DNA of 64,000 bases from Mycoemilia scoparia (taxonomy: Eukaryota; Kickxellomycota; Kickxellomycetes; Kickxellales; Kickxellaceae): positions 620,001-684,000 of the forward strand of contig JANBPU010000001.1 in NCBI GenBank assembly GCA_027575805.1, in the 5' to 3' direction. The position numbers and the translations under genes were made by a program. How positions within the stretch are numbered: position 1 is the first letter of the stretch; every line of letters starts with the position of its first letter. Positions 1 through 11,945 of this stretch are shown piece after piece. Under the pieces are notes generated by a model. That model worked only from the letters and a program-made list of their open reading frames with translations, searched no databases and had not been told where the DNA came from.

Positions 1-1208
1 ATCGCAAGCAAACTGAGGCGCGCCTTCGCCTTCCAATTGAAGAGCGCAGATCTGTCCCCTATACCGACTTCCTTCGTCCCCTAATTGCTGATGCTGACAC
101 TGGACATGGCGGTATCACTGCAACTATGAAGCTGGCCAAGCTATTTGTTGAGCGTGGTGCTGCTGGAATCCACATCGAGGATCAGGCGGCTGGAACCAAA
201 AAGTGTGGCCATATGGCTGGCAAGGTGCTAGTTCCAGTTGGTGAGCACATCAACAGACTGGTTGCCATCCGTGCTCAATTTGACATCATGGGCACCGAGA
301 CCATCATTGTTGCTCGTACTGACGCAGAGGCAGCCACCCTTATCACCAGCAACATCGATCCACGCGATCACCCATTCATCATCGGGTCTACTAATCCTAC
401 TATACCAGCGCTAGTTGAAGTAATGGGCCAGGCCCAGAAGAACGGTGTATCAGGCAGCGAGCTTGAGAATATCGAAAGGAAATGGATCGAGCAAGCCGGG
501 CTCAAAACCTTCAGCGAGGCTGTCCAGGAGTGGGCAAAGAAGCAGGGGAAATCATCGTCATCTATTGCTGCATTTGCTGCAAAGGCATCCGAACTCTCGC
601 ATAGCGAGGCACGTGCTCTTAGTATTCGACAATTTGGAAGTGCAGCAGAGGGAATTACCTGGGACTGGGACAAACCACGTCCTCGTGAGGGCTACTACCG
701 CTACAGAGGTGGCACTGAGGCCTGTATAATGAGAGGAATTAACTACGCACATTATGCTGATCTCTTGTGGATGGAAACTGCCAAACCCGTGGTCTCGCAG
801 GCCCGCCAGTTTTCTCAAGGCGTTCTTCGCCACCATCCACATACTATGCTTGCTTACAATCTTTCGCCATCCTTCAACTGGGATGCTGCTGGACTTGACG
901 AGAAGGCCATGAAAGACTTTATCCCAACTCTTGGTTCTCTAGGATTCGTGTGGCAGTTCATTACCCTAGCCGGATTTCATGCCAATGGTCTCATTACTGA
1001 TACCTTCTCCCGCAACTTTGCCAACGAGGGAATGCTCGCCTATGTCCGAGACATACAGCGCCAGGAACGCAAGAACAAGGTTGAAACTTTGGAGCACCAA
1101 AAGTGGTCTGGAGCCCACTATGTTGACAACCTGATGACACTTGCCACTGGCGGTGTATCTGCTACAGCAGCAATGGGCGAAGGAGTCACTGAATCTCAGT
1201 TCAAGTAA
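1..1208 (+). CDS. ICL1: Isocitrate lyase, 3' part (5' end outside window)
   Basis: Glyoxylate-cycle enzyme that splits isocitrate into glyoxylate and succinate, normally peroxisomal or cytosolic in fungi. The reading frame is open from base 3 and runs without an intron to TAA at 1206-1208, giving about 402 residues of a protein usually near 530-550. The family signature [14 protein letters not shown] is present, so the catalytic cysteine of the KKCGH loop is intact; upstream ADADTGHGG is the metal/substrate-binding strand. The fungal insertion follows the R-T-D-A-E-A strand. The C-terminus is ESQFK with no SKL-like peroxisome signal. An internal ATG at 126 is not the true start, since homologous sequence continues upstream. 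A candidate AATAAA lies at 1311-1316. Family assignment is very secure. Confidence 0.97.
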   Translation, partial: RKQTEARLRLPIEERRSVPYTDFLRPLIADADTGHGGITATMKLAKLFVERGAAGIHIEDQAAGTKKCGHMAGKVLVPVGEHINRLVAIRAQFDIMGTETIIVARTDAEAATLITSNIDPRDHPFIIGSTNPTIPALVEVMGQAQKNGVSGSELENIERKWIEQAGLKTFSEAVQEWAKKQGKSSSSIAAFAAKASELSHSEARALSIRQFGSAAEGITWDWDKPRPREGYYRYRGGTEACIMRGINYAHYADLLWMETAKPVVSQARQFSQGVLRHHPHTMLAYNLSPSFNWDAAGLDEKAMKDFIPTLGSLGFVWQFITLAGFHANGLITDTFSRNFANEGMLAYVRDIQRQERKNKVETLEHQKWSGAHYVDNLMTLATGGVSATAAMGEGVTESQFK

Positions 1209-1581
1209 TATACTATGGTCTTTTTATTCTATACTCTACTTTTATTATAATGACATGGATTGCTAAATGGAAAGTTTTCTATCAAAAAGTGTACCAAGTT
1301 GTATTAATTAAATAAACAAGCTTACTCTCCAAAGGAGCAAGTTAAAACCACATACACCAACGAAGTATACCGAACTATACCCTCGTGCTAATTACAAGTT
1401 TGGCCCCCAAGTCCTATGTTTTAGCCTGATATTGGAGATGGTATTCCAATAGGCTTTTAGAAGAGGATGTTCTACCAAGAATACTATTTATCATCTTTAA
1501 TAGTGACGACATGTCTTTAATCGACAAATATAAATAATTCGAAATGGAGAAAATCTGGTTGGATATAGACTAGATATGTTT
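1209..1581. other. Tail-to-tail intergenic spacer
   Basis: AT-rich spacer between the convergent isocitrate lyase and UBE2S-like genes. It holds a candidate poly(A) signal at 1311-1316; I see no open frame or repeat in it. Confidence 0.6.
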
Positions 1582-2562
1582 TCACAGCCTTCTAAGGCCG
1601 CTCTTTTTGTCCTTCTTCTTTACTGCTTTTGGTGCCTCCTTGGTGACCGGTTTTGTTGTTTCCTTTTGTTGTTGTTGTTGTTGCTGTTGTTCGGAAACAT
1701 TGTTTTGTACAAGGGTGTTTTCTGTATTTGATGGGCTTTTGGCCCTATCTTCATTATTATAGACTGGGAATTCGATACTACCTTTGTTTTGAGCGTGAAT
1801 GCTTGTCATCAGAGCAGCATGTCGTGAATAGGCATCGTATTGTTCCAAAAGGAGCTTTCCAGCTTCCTCATTTAGGGCCGATTCGGGGTTTGGATAGATA
1901 AGCAGGCATTTTATGGTAATGAGTATGTGTTCTATTCCGAGCTGTCTATTCCAGTCCTTTTTAAGGGTATTTACACATATTTCGCCAGACTCAGAAACAT
2001 TTGGATGAAAGATTTTGGTCAAAAAGTGACCTATATTATTTGGGTTAAAGTGTAAATTATTTTTTATGCAATGATGACGACTTTGCAATCAGTCTTTATT
2101 AATCTGAACAATTATGTATTGTTGAAACATACCTTTTGGTGGACTGTTAGGGAAATCTTCAGAAAGGGATAGTTTGATTTTGAACACTCCATCCTGATAT
2201 GGGGTACTTGCTATTAATTGAATAGTCAAAATGAGAAAGATGCAAGGGTCGAGGGTTTTCGTATATCGATATTTACTTGGAATTTCAGTATCAGATATGA
2301 TCGATTACTCTATAAGTCCTACCTGGTCCCTGAATCCACGCCTGAATATCAGTGATATCATCTCCATTTACATTGAGAATGATGCCCTCAGGCGGTGTTC
2401 GCTGTAAACGGGCAAGATCTTTTAATAGGGCCTTTGTGGCCTGCATTGATAAACCGGACTAGTTGTATTGCAGATAAATATACATGTTGGATTTTGTGGT
2501 TTATAGCGAGGGAATCGCTTTTAGGTTTTTTGATATAGGGAAAACGAAGAAATGCTTACCAT
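1582..2562 (-). CDS. UBE2S: UBE2S-like E2 ubiquitin-conjugating enzyme
   Basis: E2 enzyme of the UBE2S/E2-EPF family, which extends Lys11-linked ubiquitin chains with the anaphase-promoting complex. Exons on the minus strand: 2562-2560, 2458-2323, 2210-2133, 2030-1582; total 666 nt, 221 residues (human UBE2S has 222). All junctions are GT-AG with matching phase. The UBC fold is clear: [31 protein letters not shown], and the active site [12 protein letters not shown] with Cys near residue 91, then [16 protein letters not shown]. After the UBC core come a poly-Gln stretch and a lysine-rich tail ending [12 protein letters not shown], closely matching the APC/C-docking tail of animal UBE2S. The first coding exon appears to hold only the ATG (ATG|GTAAGC); if it is wrong, translation could start at the internal ATG at 2446. 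It faces the F-box gene across a shared 0.9-kb promoter region. Confidence 0.93.
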
Positions 2563-3491
2563 TTTGTGCTGATGCAAATAAAACAAATATAGCCAAGAGA
2601 AGTTTAAAATATAAAATATAAAATAGAGAGAAGGGAAAGATAAGGCACAGGTCATAAACAAAAGGAAAACACTATATATTGTTTACTTTGTTTGCTTAAA
2701 GACCAATAAACCATGAGATTTTGTTTTGCTGTTGGTAATTCACAGTTGTCTTTACATCAAGTAGATCAAAGGGCCCAAAATTGAGGCCTGATATTTAAGG
2801 TTTGTGTTTTTGATCCTTTCAGAAACCTTTGGGCAACTCTTTGTAATTGGGTTGAAAAGGGGTGCTAATAAAAATAAGCTACAACAGACTTCGCATACTC
2901 AACTTTTTATGTGGGACACTATCCAAAGCTACCAGCGGATTAAGCATCAGATAAAGCAAGAGCATATTTGTGCATAAAGTCGAATGCGCAAATTATTTCA
3001 CTCGCATCACAGGCCATAGTATTGAGTAAGAGTCAAGCCGTAGTGAGGCAAGATGCTACAAGGATACATATGATAGAAGGGAAGGATGCACTATCTTAAG
3101 ATCCACACTGGCCGTATATTGGAGGGGGCAAGGTCAAGTGGTCACGGGCAGGCACAACAAACCATTGTTTACTGGATGGAGATTATAAATCCCCCGTGCT
3201 ATAAGCCTATAAGTGTCCCTTGTGCCCTGTGCGGGTCAAACCCCTACTCTTAGCCTGAGTCTCTGAGGCTGTATTAAGATAAATGTCACATGCCCACTTT
3301 GGAATACATTCTCATATTATAAAGCCCCCTGCTTGGCTGAGCTCATCCATCAGCCTCTCTATAAACCACCCACACCCTAAATATCTACATTTACGCCATT
3401 TCTGCTTTGTCCCTATCCATCAATTCCTTCTCTTTATTCGCCTTTAACAGAGGGGCCCGTTAACCGAGATTTTTACACTAGGTACATCGAT
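2563..3491. other. Divergent intergenic/promoter region
   Basis: Shared upstream region of the UBE2S-like (-) and FBXO3-like (+) genes. A TATA-like TATAAA at 3360-3365 lies about 127 bp before the F-box start codon, followed by pyrimidine-rich sequence. No supported gene, tRNA or repeat was found. Confidence 0.5.
3360..3365 (+). promoter_or_regulatory. Possible TATA box of the FBXO3-like gene
   Basis: TATAAA about 127 bp upstream of the ATG at 3492 with pyrimidine-rich sequence between them. Assigned on motif and position only. Confidence 0.3.
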
Positions 3492-5464
3492 ATGTCGGTC
3501 TCCACAAAGATCCCAACTGAACTTATGATAGATATATATAAGAGGTTGGATGATATCGGGTCCATTGCTGAATGCTCATTAGTTTGCAAGCAATGGTACC
3601 TTGCGAGTAGAAACGAATCACTGTGGCTATGGTTCATTGAGCGTAGGCTAATCGATAAAGAGGCAATCAAAGAAATGCTTTGTACAAAAGAAAATAACAC
3701 CAATTCTAACCCAGAAAGCAGGGTCACAAACTATTCAATATACAAGGAATGGTATTGCTCCTATATCGGATACCATGATACTTATACCAATATGAGACGG
3801 AACATGAGAAAACTCAAAGAATGGTCCGACAAGAACTGTCCTAAAATTTATGAAAGCCTCAATCCTGGACTCAAGTGGAGGCCTAGAGTTTCATTTTCTA
3901 GTAGCAATGGTAGTAGTAAAAAGAGCAGTAGCAACGGTTGTGATGGCAAAATCCCACTAAACGAACTGATGCAATACTTGCCATGGTCAGACCCTCGTCT
4001 AAATGGATTTATAATGGCGTATCACCTTCATGATGGACAGCGATTCCATTTTAGTAACTTTTCTACTGGCCTTTTTGGGACATTCAGGTGTCTTGGTACG
4101 TATTGCATTTCTTAATCCATTTTGTTGCATCTCAGTGTTGGAATTCGAATACCTAGACTAAACAGCATCATGATTATATAATTTAAATATAGACCGACCT
4201 ACATCGCTTATTTGGTTGCAGTCAAGGTACCGTTTAATATTAACATTTTATTCTATTCCCATTGCGACAACAGTAGCAGTTCTATAATTATTAAATCAGG
4301 ATGCCATGTTAACCCAAAATTCTCATTTATTTTTCCTTTAATGTACAGTAGCATGCTACAATTTACTGTTGTCGGCCAAATTCAACTTCTGTAAGTACAT
4401 TAAAACCTTCATTATTATTACCGTTTCATGAACCCATATGAGTAGTTATTTTTGAAAAGCCAGTTTTACTATTAGACCATTCGTTTCAACATTCATATTG
4501 GTCAGCCTATATTATCATTGATAATGTTTATTTAGCCCTTCAAAAATAATCTCCCATCTTGATGTTGATATTAATTCACATTCTAACGTGTGAAATAACT
4601 TTGTAGTGTTTTTGCATGGTGTCGCCGAACACTAAAATACCTAGCGCTGGTAACTGGGTGTCGGAGTCCCAAAAACAGCGCAATTCTACATCATGTTGTC
4701 AGGATCCAGAGCAATACATTACAGTATACCAACCTTGGGACATTTGAGGAATTTTATACTAGATATGTCCATGATCTAGTAAGCGGCCGGTTTGATGTCC
4801 TTCCAGCTAACCAAATCGTTATGATGCCCAATTGGGGAAATGGAACAAGCCATGCTATCACCAAAGGTATGATTTGGTATATATGTATGCTGACTTTTGA
4901 TTGTCAAAATTTACAAGAAAGCACAGGGCCAATTATAAATATATCCGGGATATTGTAGGAATATCTGTTTCCTTTTCGATCATATTTTGTCCGGAAGAGA
5001 ATTCATTCTCTCATACTTATAAATATCGAGTAAAGCTGGAGCTTAAAGATCCACAGAAACTGAGATATCCATCAGTTCAACTTCTCAACCGATGCTGGGC
5101 TGTGCAATGCCACAGCAACGAAGAGCACAGGATATTTGGCGAAGGAGGTAAGCGTTGACTCTTCTATTTACAGATACAAAACAAAGCCTTCATTACTATC
5201 CACCCTAGGTTTAGGTAAACTGATATATACTATGTATGAACAATATTTTTTATAGTTGTTGGTCTCAACCCAATATTATCTATCGAAGCTCCAACATTTT
5301 CATATTTTTCCCAAATCCAAGACAACCCACATGACCACATTGAATCGATGTGTGGATACTTTGAAATGATCCCAGGAACAATCACAAACCCCCTCGGCCC
5401 TTCATTTAATATTGAAGTTGCCCCAGTAAAACTGAGATCTCTTGGTGTCAACAATTGGAAATAA
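3492..5464 (+). CDS. FBXO3-like F-box protein (F-box, SUKH, ApaG)
   Basis: Probable substrate receptor of an SCF ubiquitin ligase. Exons: 3492-4095, 4222-4390, 4607-4866, 4959-5147, 5256-5464; 1431 nt, 476 residues (human FBXO3: 471), all junctions GT-AG and in phase. An N-terminal F-box covers about residues 7-50 (IPTELMIDIYKRLDD, LVCKQWY). The middle follows FBXO3: a SMI1/KNR4 (SUKH) region with LHDGQRF and FSFIFPLM, then the linker GTFEEFYTRYVHDLVSGRF. The C-terminal about 130 residues form an ApaG domain (YKYRVKLEL, RCWAV, FGEGGVVGLNPIL, MCGYFEM, FNIEVAPVKL). Intron 2 carries a degenerate copy of the window's inverted-repeat element. The order of the three domains, not just one motif, supports orthology; the ligase substrate is unknown. 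Confidence 0.9.
4434..4557. mobile_element. Degenerate MITE-like element inside intron 2 of the FBXO3-like gene
   Basis: Both ends are recognisable relics of the family termini: CATATGAGTAGTTATTTTTG on the left and CCTTCAAAAATAATCTCCCAT on the right, with the arm word CAGTTTTACTA near the left end. The middle has diverged. Confidence 0.6.
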
Positions 5465-6452
5465 GACACTCTGTATTGTTTAAGACATGTATTAATGATA
5501 ACTAATCGCAAACGTATTATAGCAAGACCCTGCGGAATCCTCTAATATTTATATAGTCATCATTCACAAGGCCTTTGACAAAATTGGTTCCCAGTCGCTG
5601 AATATGAAAAGGCTTATAATCGGGCCAAGATCCGAGGCTCCACCTTTGTCTACTATATATTTATCATCGATGAAACCCCACCCACCCTATATATTCCATT
5701 TCCCTTATTTTTATGCTATTTTCTGATATTTTAATATTGAGGTCTTGTATTAAATCATTAGTATTAAAGAGTAATAATAAGGTCGATAATAAATAAATGT
5801 TGAGGACTATGAAAACCAAGAATTATAGTTTTATGTGTATGTGTGTGTGTGTGCATACAGGAAAATCCACATGCAACATAATAAGATCATAGCATTTTAA
5901 AAAGGCTCTGATCAAATACACGCACAAACTCACAAACACATAAATATATGAAAAACCGCAAGGGCTATTTGGGGTTAAGGGAGAATGAATAATGAAATTA
6001 TCAGTGCGAGAGATATAGGAAACCAATAAAAGGCGAGAAAAGAGGAAAATTTTAAATGTGTGGTTTTCCAGAAAAGGTGAATGAGGCAGTGATGAAACAC
6101 AGAAAGCAGAGAGGTATCATTAAAAAAGGTTAAGAGGACATGGGACTGAGAGGGGCGTTAAATTGGCTAGCAACATGTAGGGTCATTATTGGCCAGCTGG
6201 GTGGATCGTTATTATAACCAACTCCATCAAACACACAGTATAGAGAGTCAAGAATCGGAATATGGAGTTGAATAAGCATGGCATGATTAAGGGGAGAGAT
6301 CGTTAAAGATTGGACTACCAAGATAGATGTTATAGATAATCTTTTTGGTTGCTATAACTGTGGTGAAAATGGGATTGGGAATATGTAAATATCAGCAGAC
6401 TTCTATTGCCAGCAACTTTAATTTTACACCGTTGCCTTCTTAGTTCTAGTGA
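5465..6452. other. Tail-to-tail intergenic spacer
   Basis: Spacer between the convergent FBXO3-like and arrestin-like genes. Apart from a short (TG)n tract at about 5834-5853 and AT-rich runs, I see nothing in it; the short open frames here have no recognisable content. Confidence 0.5.
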
Positions 6453-9400
6453 CTACTTGCGCACTACCCAGCGAGATAGACGACGGCGAATCTCGGATAG
6501 ACGAATAGATCTGAGTGATAGAGAGGTTCGGGATCCTGCCTCCTGAAGTTTTGAAGCAGGCGTCTCTGGAGAAGATTTTGCTGTAGCTGTTGCTACAGCA
6601 ACAGCAGTGGCAACAGCAGTGGACCTAGATGCCTTCAATGCAGGGACTAGACTCGCGCTTGGGTTAATCTTGGCCAGAGAGACAGCTGCTGTGGAAATAG
6701 GAGTAGATCTTGATGATGAAGGCCATGTCAATGCATTGTTTCCAACGCTGCTGCTTGATTGAAGATCCGTGGTCCACTTTGTATCAAGTTTTAGTTTATC
6801 CTCCAATTCATCATTGGTGCTAAACGAAATGGCATCAATGCTGTTTGTGCTTTGGTTGTCACCAACATTTGAAGCTCCTGAGGCATCTTTCCCTGTCTCT
6901 GTTTCAGTAGCTCTCTTGACCATTGTCTCATTGGAGTCTGGTGCCTTCTTCATTGCTGGCCTTCCCCTCTCCTTGGACCCATTTGACTCGCCTGGTTTCA
7001 AGTTTTCTAAGGATGGTGATTCAGCAGAACTTATTGAGGCTTTGACCGTTATAGCCTTTGGCGTCTCACTGATCTTTTCTTCACCGTCCTCAGAAGGTAT
7101 TGGTGACAATGCCTTACTATCAGTGTCCTGATTCTCATCTTCGGATTTTCCTTCAAATCCTTTGAAGAACTTACTGTCAGAAAATATGTCATTGAACTCG
7201 TCAGAGTCAAAGCCAAATTTTACCTCAATACTCTTGTCTTCCAGAGGATTATACGGCCTTAGTTCGCTCAATGACTTTTTTGTTTTTGGTGTGCGAGCAG
7301 CAGATTTCGGTGTCATTTGTACCTTTTCAGAGATATTTTTCAACACAACATCAATATTTGCACCTCTACTGTTATTTTCTTTGTTGTACTCAGAACTTTT
7401 TCTCGAATTCAGCGGAACATCATCCGAAATAAATGAGGTGACTGGTAGTTCGGATGCCAAGAGATGAGTTTCTGAATCAGAGAGATACGCAATATCGCTA
7501 CCGGTGGCTTGCTGCTCATCTGCTTCAGGTACAGTTTCTAGTTCGGCTGACTTAACCTTATCGCTTGGCCTGACCCTATCGCGACTGCCAAGTGTGCTTA
7601 TACGACCCTTAGCTAGAACAGCAGAAATGTATTTCAAGGTAGCCCCACTAAGCTTGGTATCATTTTCGTCATTGCTTCTGGCAGTTTCGAACGACTCCTT
7701 GACAGGAGAAACACTGTCCTCTGATTGTCGGATGCTAGGTAGAGTGGGGATTTCTAGAGGCTTGAAGTCGACAGAATTGCGCTCTTGATCTTTAATAAAG
7801 CTAGACACATTGGCTGAGGATCTGCTGTTATTATTATTGTAGTTGGATGTAGATATCAGGGATTGCCGGTTGCTGCCGGTGTTGCCACCACCACCACCTT
7901 GATTGACAAGTATGGCTGATAGGCGAGGGTGGCATAGGAAGGCACTCGGGTCATCTGAGGAAAACAAAACAGGCTTCATGGTTTCGTCCAGGGACTTGCA
8001 ACGCATCATCTCGACTGCGCTGGGATACATGTTGGAGAAAGATGTCGAGACTTGTTCTAACACAAGGGCAGAGGCATTTGCCGTGCTCTTAGATCCCGAT
8101 ACACCGGCCTGATTCTCAACAATACTATGGGGACGATTACCAGAAGCTATACTGGTTATCAGAGACTCGCGTTCATTTCCGACAGTTGAGTAAGAAAGGC
8201 CACTTCTAATTGATGGGTCTCTGCCAGTATCAGCATCAGTTGCTACAACAATAGGTATGTGCCTTGTTACTCTGGTCGAAGATTGCAGGCCACCCAAATG
8301 AACAATGACAAATATCTCATAGGTAAATCCAAGAAAGAAAGATGGTATGGCAGCAATTGCTTTGGGGAGATCAGCCTGTATCACAGCACGGCAGGAGCGA
8401 TGCCCATTTCTTATGGAAAATAGGCTACGTTTGTGACCAAGGTTGCGGAATGACATAGCACCAGCTATGTGAGACTTTGGACGGGCAGTAAGCTTGGTGT
8501 CATTTCCGGGACGCAGTTCTAGCTCCCTTGGTTCCTCGAGATCAATGGTGCGAGTCCATAGAACATCGGGGTTGTCGTTATATGCAGAGGAGCGGGCGGG
8601 GGCTGAAGCGCTTCCCTTCCCACCATTTACAGCACTTCCCAAGGCAGAATCGCCACTGCTAGTTCTCTGCAGACGACAGTCGATTCTTAGCCTCAGCTGG
8701 CTCTCTACACGAGTGATTTGGCGGCTCTGGCGCATGCTTTCCAAGAATAACTCAGCATTGATCTTATCGCCACTAATGTACTCGCGCTGGGGAAATGAAG
8801 CCTTGATGACGACACATGGCTTATCATCATCGTCGCTGATGATGTGGGTAGTTGAGTACGGAGTTTTATAGAATTTTGAAGCCTGGACAGAAGGCTGGAA
8901 GCTACACTCTTTGCTGCATGACATTATAATATTGCCTTCCCTATCAATCAAATTGGCTTCCAGCAGATATTCGATGCGGAAATCTTGGTGAGAGCTGTCG
9001 CACAGCGATATCATTCGGGTCGGATAATTAATGGCAGGAATGCGGGTTGCAAAGTGGAATATATTTGTTCCCTGGGCAAGGTTGGAATAATTGCTTTCAA
9101 GACTTTCCCTGCTAGCCGAAGGATCTTCAGCTGCTGGGGCAGACTTTTCTTCTACTATCTGCTCTTCAGCTTTGTATTCTGCCTTGTCGGCATCAGTGGC
9201 CTGTTCATCGTTGTTATTTTCCGCAACAGCATCAATCGAGTGTTTACGCTTTTCAGCGCTTTGATCAGTTTCATCATTTATGTTATCCTCTTTGGAATCT
9301 TCATCCTTTGGTTTGTCTTGATTTTCTGGCTTATCACCATCAACATCAACCTTTGTATTGAATGCTTCTTGCTCGCCGTCTTTGGGAAATTCAGGTTTTT

Positions 9401-9906
9401 GCTGTTCATCAACAATTTCATCCTCTTTGGTTTCGTTTTCCTTTGCTTTCCACAGCTCAATTTCTTCCTCAAAATAGACCTTTTTAAGAGCACGAGTACC
9501 CTTCATGCCCTTGAGTTTATCTGATATGTTTCCTACATCATGGTTACCGACAATCTCCCTACCAATAAACGACAACGCCACTTTCGATGCAGTACACAAC
9601 CCATTGGTCTGGACAACGACGGCACCTTTAGGTGTTTATATCAATAGAAATAAAATAAACAAATTTGCAGGTTGGTATTGGTGCTTCTCTATGTTTTTAT
9701 GATATATTCTCTGGAGACTTACCTAAAAGATCAGAGTTCGGGGACAATGTGGGTTGATCTTCAGTATGTGATGCTAGGCGTATTTCGAAAGCTTCTATGG
9801 CGGCAGCAGCAGCAGCATCTCCCCCCGCATTATCTGTGCTGTTATGTGTGGAGGCTGGAGTTGGTAAAGAATGCGGAGGTTGAAAAGCAAGAGTGGAACT
9901 GGCCAT
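6453..9906 (-). CDS. Large arrestin-domain protein (alpha-arrestin-like)
   Basis: Likely adaptor of the alpha-arrestin superfamily, which in fungi often brings ubiquitin ligases to plasma-membrane cargo. Exons: 9906-9723 and 9625-6453 (GTAAGT...AAG, in phase), 3357 nt, 1118 residues. The first exon gives the opening beta strand FEIRLASH (about residues 40-47), and SKVALSFIGREIV follows across the junction. An acidic Lys/Glu/Asp-rich insert (about 115-240) interrupts the N-terminal arrestin half, which resumes with IFHFATRIPAINYP and FRIEYLLEANL. The C-terminal half includes YISGDKINAELFLES and the strand IDCRLQR. Beyond about residue 525 the protein is a long Ser-rich disordered tail. I did not find a PPxY motif, which many ART-type arrestins use to bind Rsp5/NEDD4, so its partner is open. 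Length is well above most family members because of the insert and tail. Confidence 0.85.
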
Positions 9907-11945
9907 ATTGTGAATACAAAGACAAAGCTTTGGTAATATATCTCTTTGACACTATCTATGCAAGTGTATTGCTATTGTTGACAAAGGAACAGCAATGCAA
10001 TTCAATTCTCAACTCGAAGGGGAAATATATATATATATATGTGTGTGTGTTGTTGTTGTTGCAACAGAAAGAAATTGAAGACTTGGCTCCAAAACGTTGC
10101 AAAATATATAAACTCGCCCAAGTTTATGCGTGCTTTTGGTGGTGGTAGGCCAGTGCTATTACTGCTAGAAAAGCACGCCCTCGAAACAAAGCGGTTGTTT
10201 ACAAAGACCCGTCGAGGTCTCGTCGCTGGCTACCCTGCCGCGGTATGTGTTTGTAAGGGCTGTTGAGGCGGTAGTAGTAGTAGCAGCAGCAGCAGCAGAG
10301 GTGACAGTAGGGGTAGCACCTTTTGCAAGACCAGTACTTGTTTGTCTGTGTGGAATGAGACTAGCTCACTTTGCAAAAGGTATTGTTGAATATGGCCAGA
10401 TGTACGAGTCTGGGCCAAAACCAAGAATATAGATGTATTAGATAATTTGAATAAAGTAGAAAGTAATAGTCAAGTATAAAGTGGAGATGCAAAAGGAGAG
10501 GGAGGGGTTTGGTAGACCCAAAGTCCAGCTTATTTTGCGAGATTTTCCAGCCCAGAGTTCCCTCCACAGTGCCTGTGTTTTGTGTATTCAACTAGCAATG
10601 CGGGATGATATGTTTGTATTTGAATCAGTGTGTGTCCGCAAACGTGTGTGTTTATGCAGTGGTATTTACGGAAAACGAAAATGGCAGGGAAAATGGATTA
10701 AAGGGTGCTGCTGACGGCTGGAGCGAAGAGACAAACCTTACCGCATCGGCTGCATGGACCTAATGTGTTTGATTATTCCCTATCTCTCACTCTCCCTCGC
10801 TTCCTGTGATTTGACCACCGCCCATTTCAAGGGTGGGTTGGACAAACCTTGGCGGGCTTGTGCCATGGCACTACATTTCTGGAGCCTCTGCAACAACCAC
10901 ATCCACCATTGCTTCAAGTCGAAGCTGTTTTGTGTATCCACAACCACTGACTTTTGTAGTACAACGAGAGAATGGCGCAGAATACCAGGCAAAACGTTGC
11001 TCTATATTGGTCGGGATCACTCTACGTTCATCATTGTCAGTACCCACCACTAAACACAGATGGAGCTCACCACCGCCTGGCGCTGTTCTTGAGAGCGACG
11101 CTGGCTCACAGTCTAACCCCAATGGCCCTTACGAACATATACCATTGCCCTGCGTCTTTTTCAGCTCATATTCTTTCTTGTGTGTAGGGATGTGGGGCAT
11201 CTTTAGCATGAACACGGCATAAATCGACTCATCTTTCTTTTCAAGCCCACGCCTTCAAGGTGCCAACTATATTGATTTCAGATAGACGCTTGTTGTGGCC
11301 AATAGCGGATATTATCAGAATAAAGACATCCCTCCCCCAAGACGCTGAATCTCCTCCAAGGAATGACGAGACGGCCTTTATGTGGCTTGGGTTTATAAAA
11401 ACAAAATCGCCATACACAGACAATACGCACATCTGCCACAGGTTTTCGCACACTGGTTGACTGGCATGACTGTTTAGCCCTCCCTTTTCCACAACATCCC
11501 ATTTTGGCCAATTTAATAACAAGCGAGCCATCAATATCGATATTTTATTGGTTCTTGTGTTTGGTGCTTTGCGATTCAAGCGATCCTTCCGCTTTCTGAC
11601 TGGGATATATTTTCTGCATGTATAAAACAAAATATCGACTGGTTTGGGATTTTATTATCATGGACACTGTACAAAAAAGGTTAACTGAACGCAATAGTAA
11701 ACTGCTGGCAGATGGAAATAATATAAAAAAGCAAATACAGCAATGACTGTGTTATTATGTGAGGGTTGATTTGAGTGTGTGGGTGTTCCTGGCAATAACG
11801 GCCATTTGGATAGAGATGCGTCTATGCAATGCTATTTTTGATATGATACATGTGCAGTCCAAAGCACATGCTGTTTGGGAGATTAATATACAGAAAGGGG
11901 CTCCATGCTTTTGTCTGGCATCGGTGACATGGGAAATAATGCCAG
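9907..11945. other. 2-kb intergenic region upstream of the arrestin-like gene
   Basis: Between the arrestin-like start and the stop of the next minus-strand gene. It includes compound microsatellites (AT/TG/TTG at about 10025-10061, a GTA/GCA run at about 10269-10297). Several open frames up to about 129 codons exist on both strands, but none shows recognisable motifs or plausible splice structure, so I annotate no gene. Confidence 0.5.
10025..10061. repeat. Compound microsatellite (AT)n(TG)n(TTG)n
   Basis: Direct reading shows an AT run followed by TG and then TTG repeats, about 120-150 bp upstream of the arrestin-like start codon. Confidence 0.85.

Noticed and set aside
126..1208. Treating the ATG at 126 as the isocitrate lyase start.
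   Set aside because: Conserved family sequence (ADADTGHGG) precedes it in frame back to the window edge.
3218..3250. A short GC-rich patch with GCGGGTCAAACCCC that looked like a tRNA T-arm.
   Set aside because: I could not find a matching acceptor stem, A box or anticodon arm at the right spacing.
8985..9524. A 179-codon plus-strand open frame with strongly hydrophobic, membrane-protein-like sequence.
   Set aside because: It is the antisense of the Lys/Glu/Asp-rich insert of the arrestin-like gene; reading acidic and Lys codons backwards gives Phe, Leu, Ile and Val codons. No homology or splice support.
10833..11630. Open frames up to 129 codons upstream of the arrestin-like gene.
   Set aside because: No recognisable domain, several overlapping frames on both strands, and cysteine/histidine-rich chance composition.
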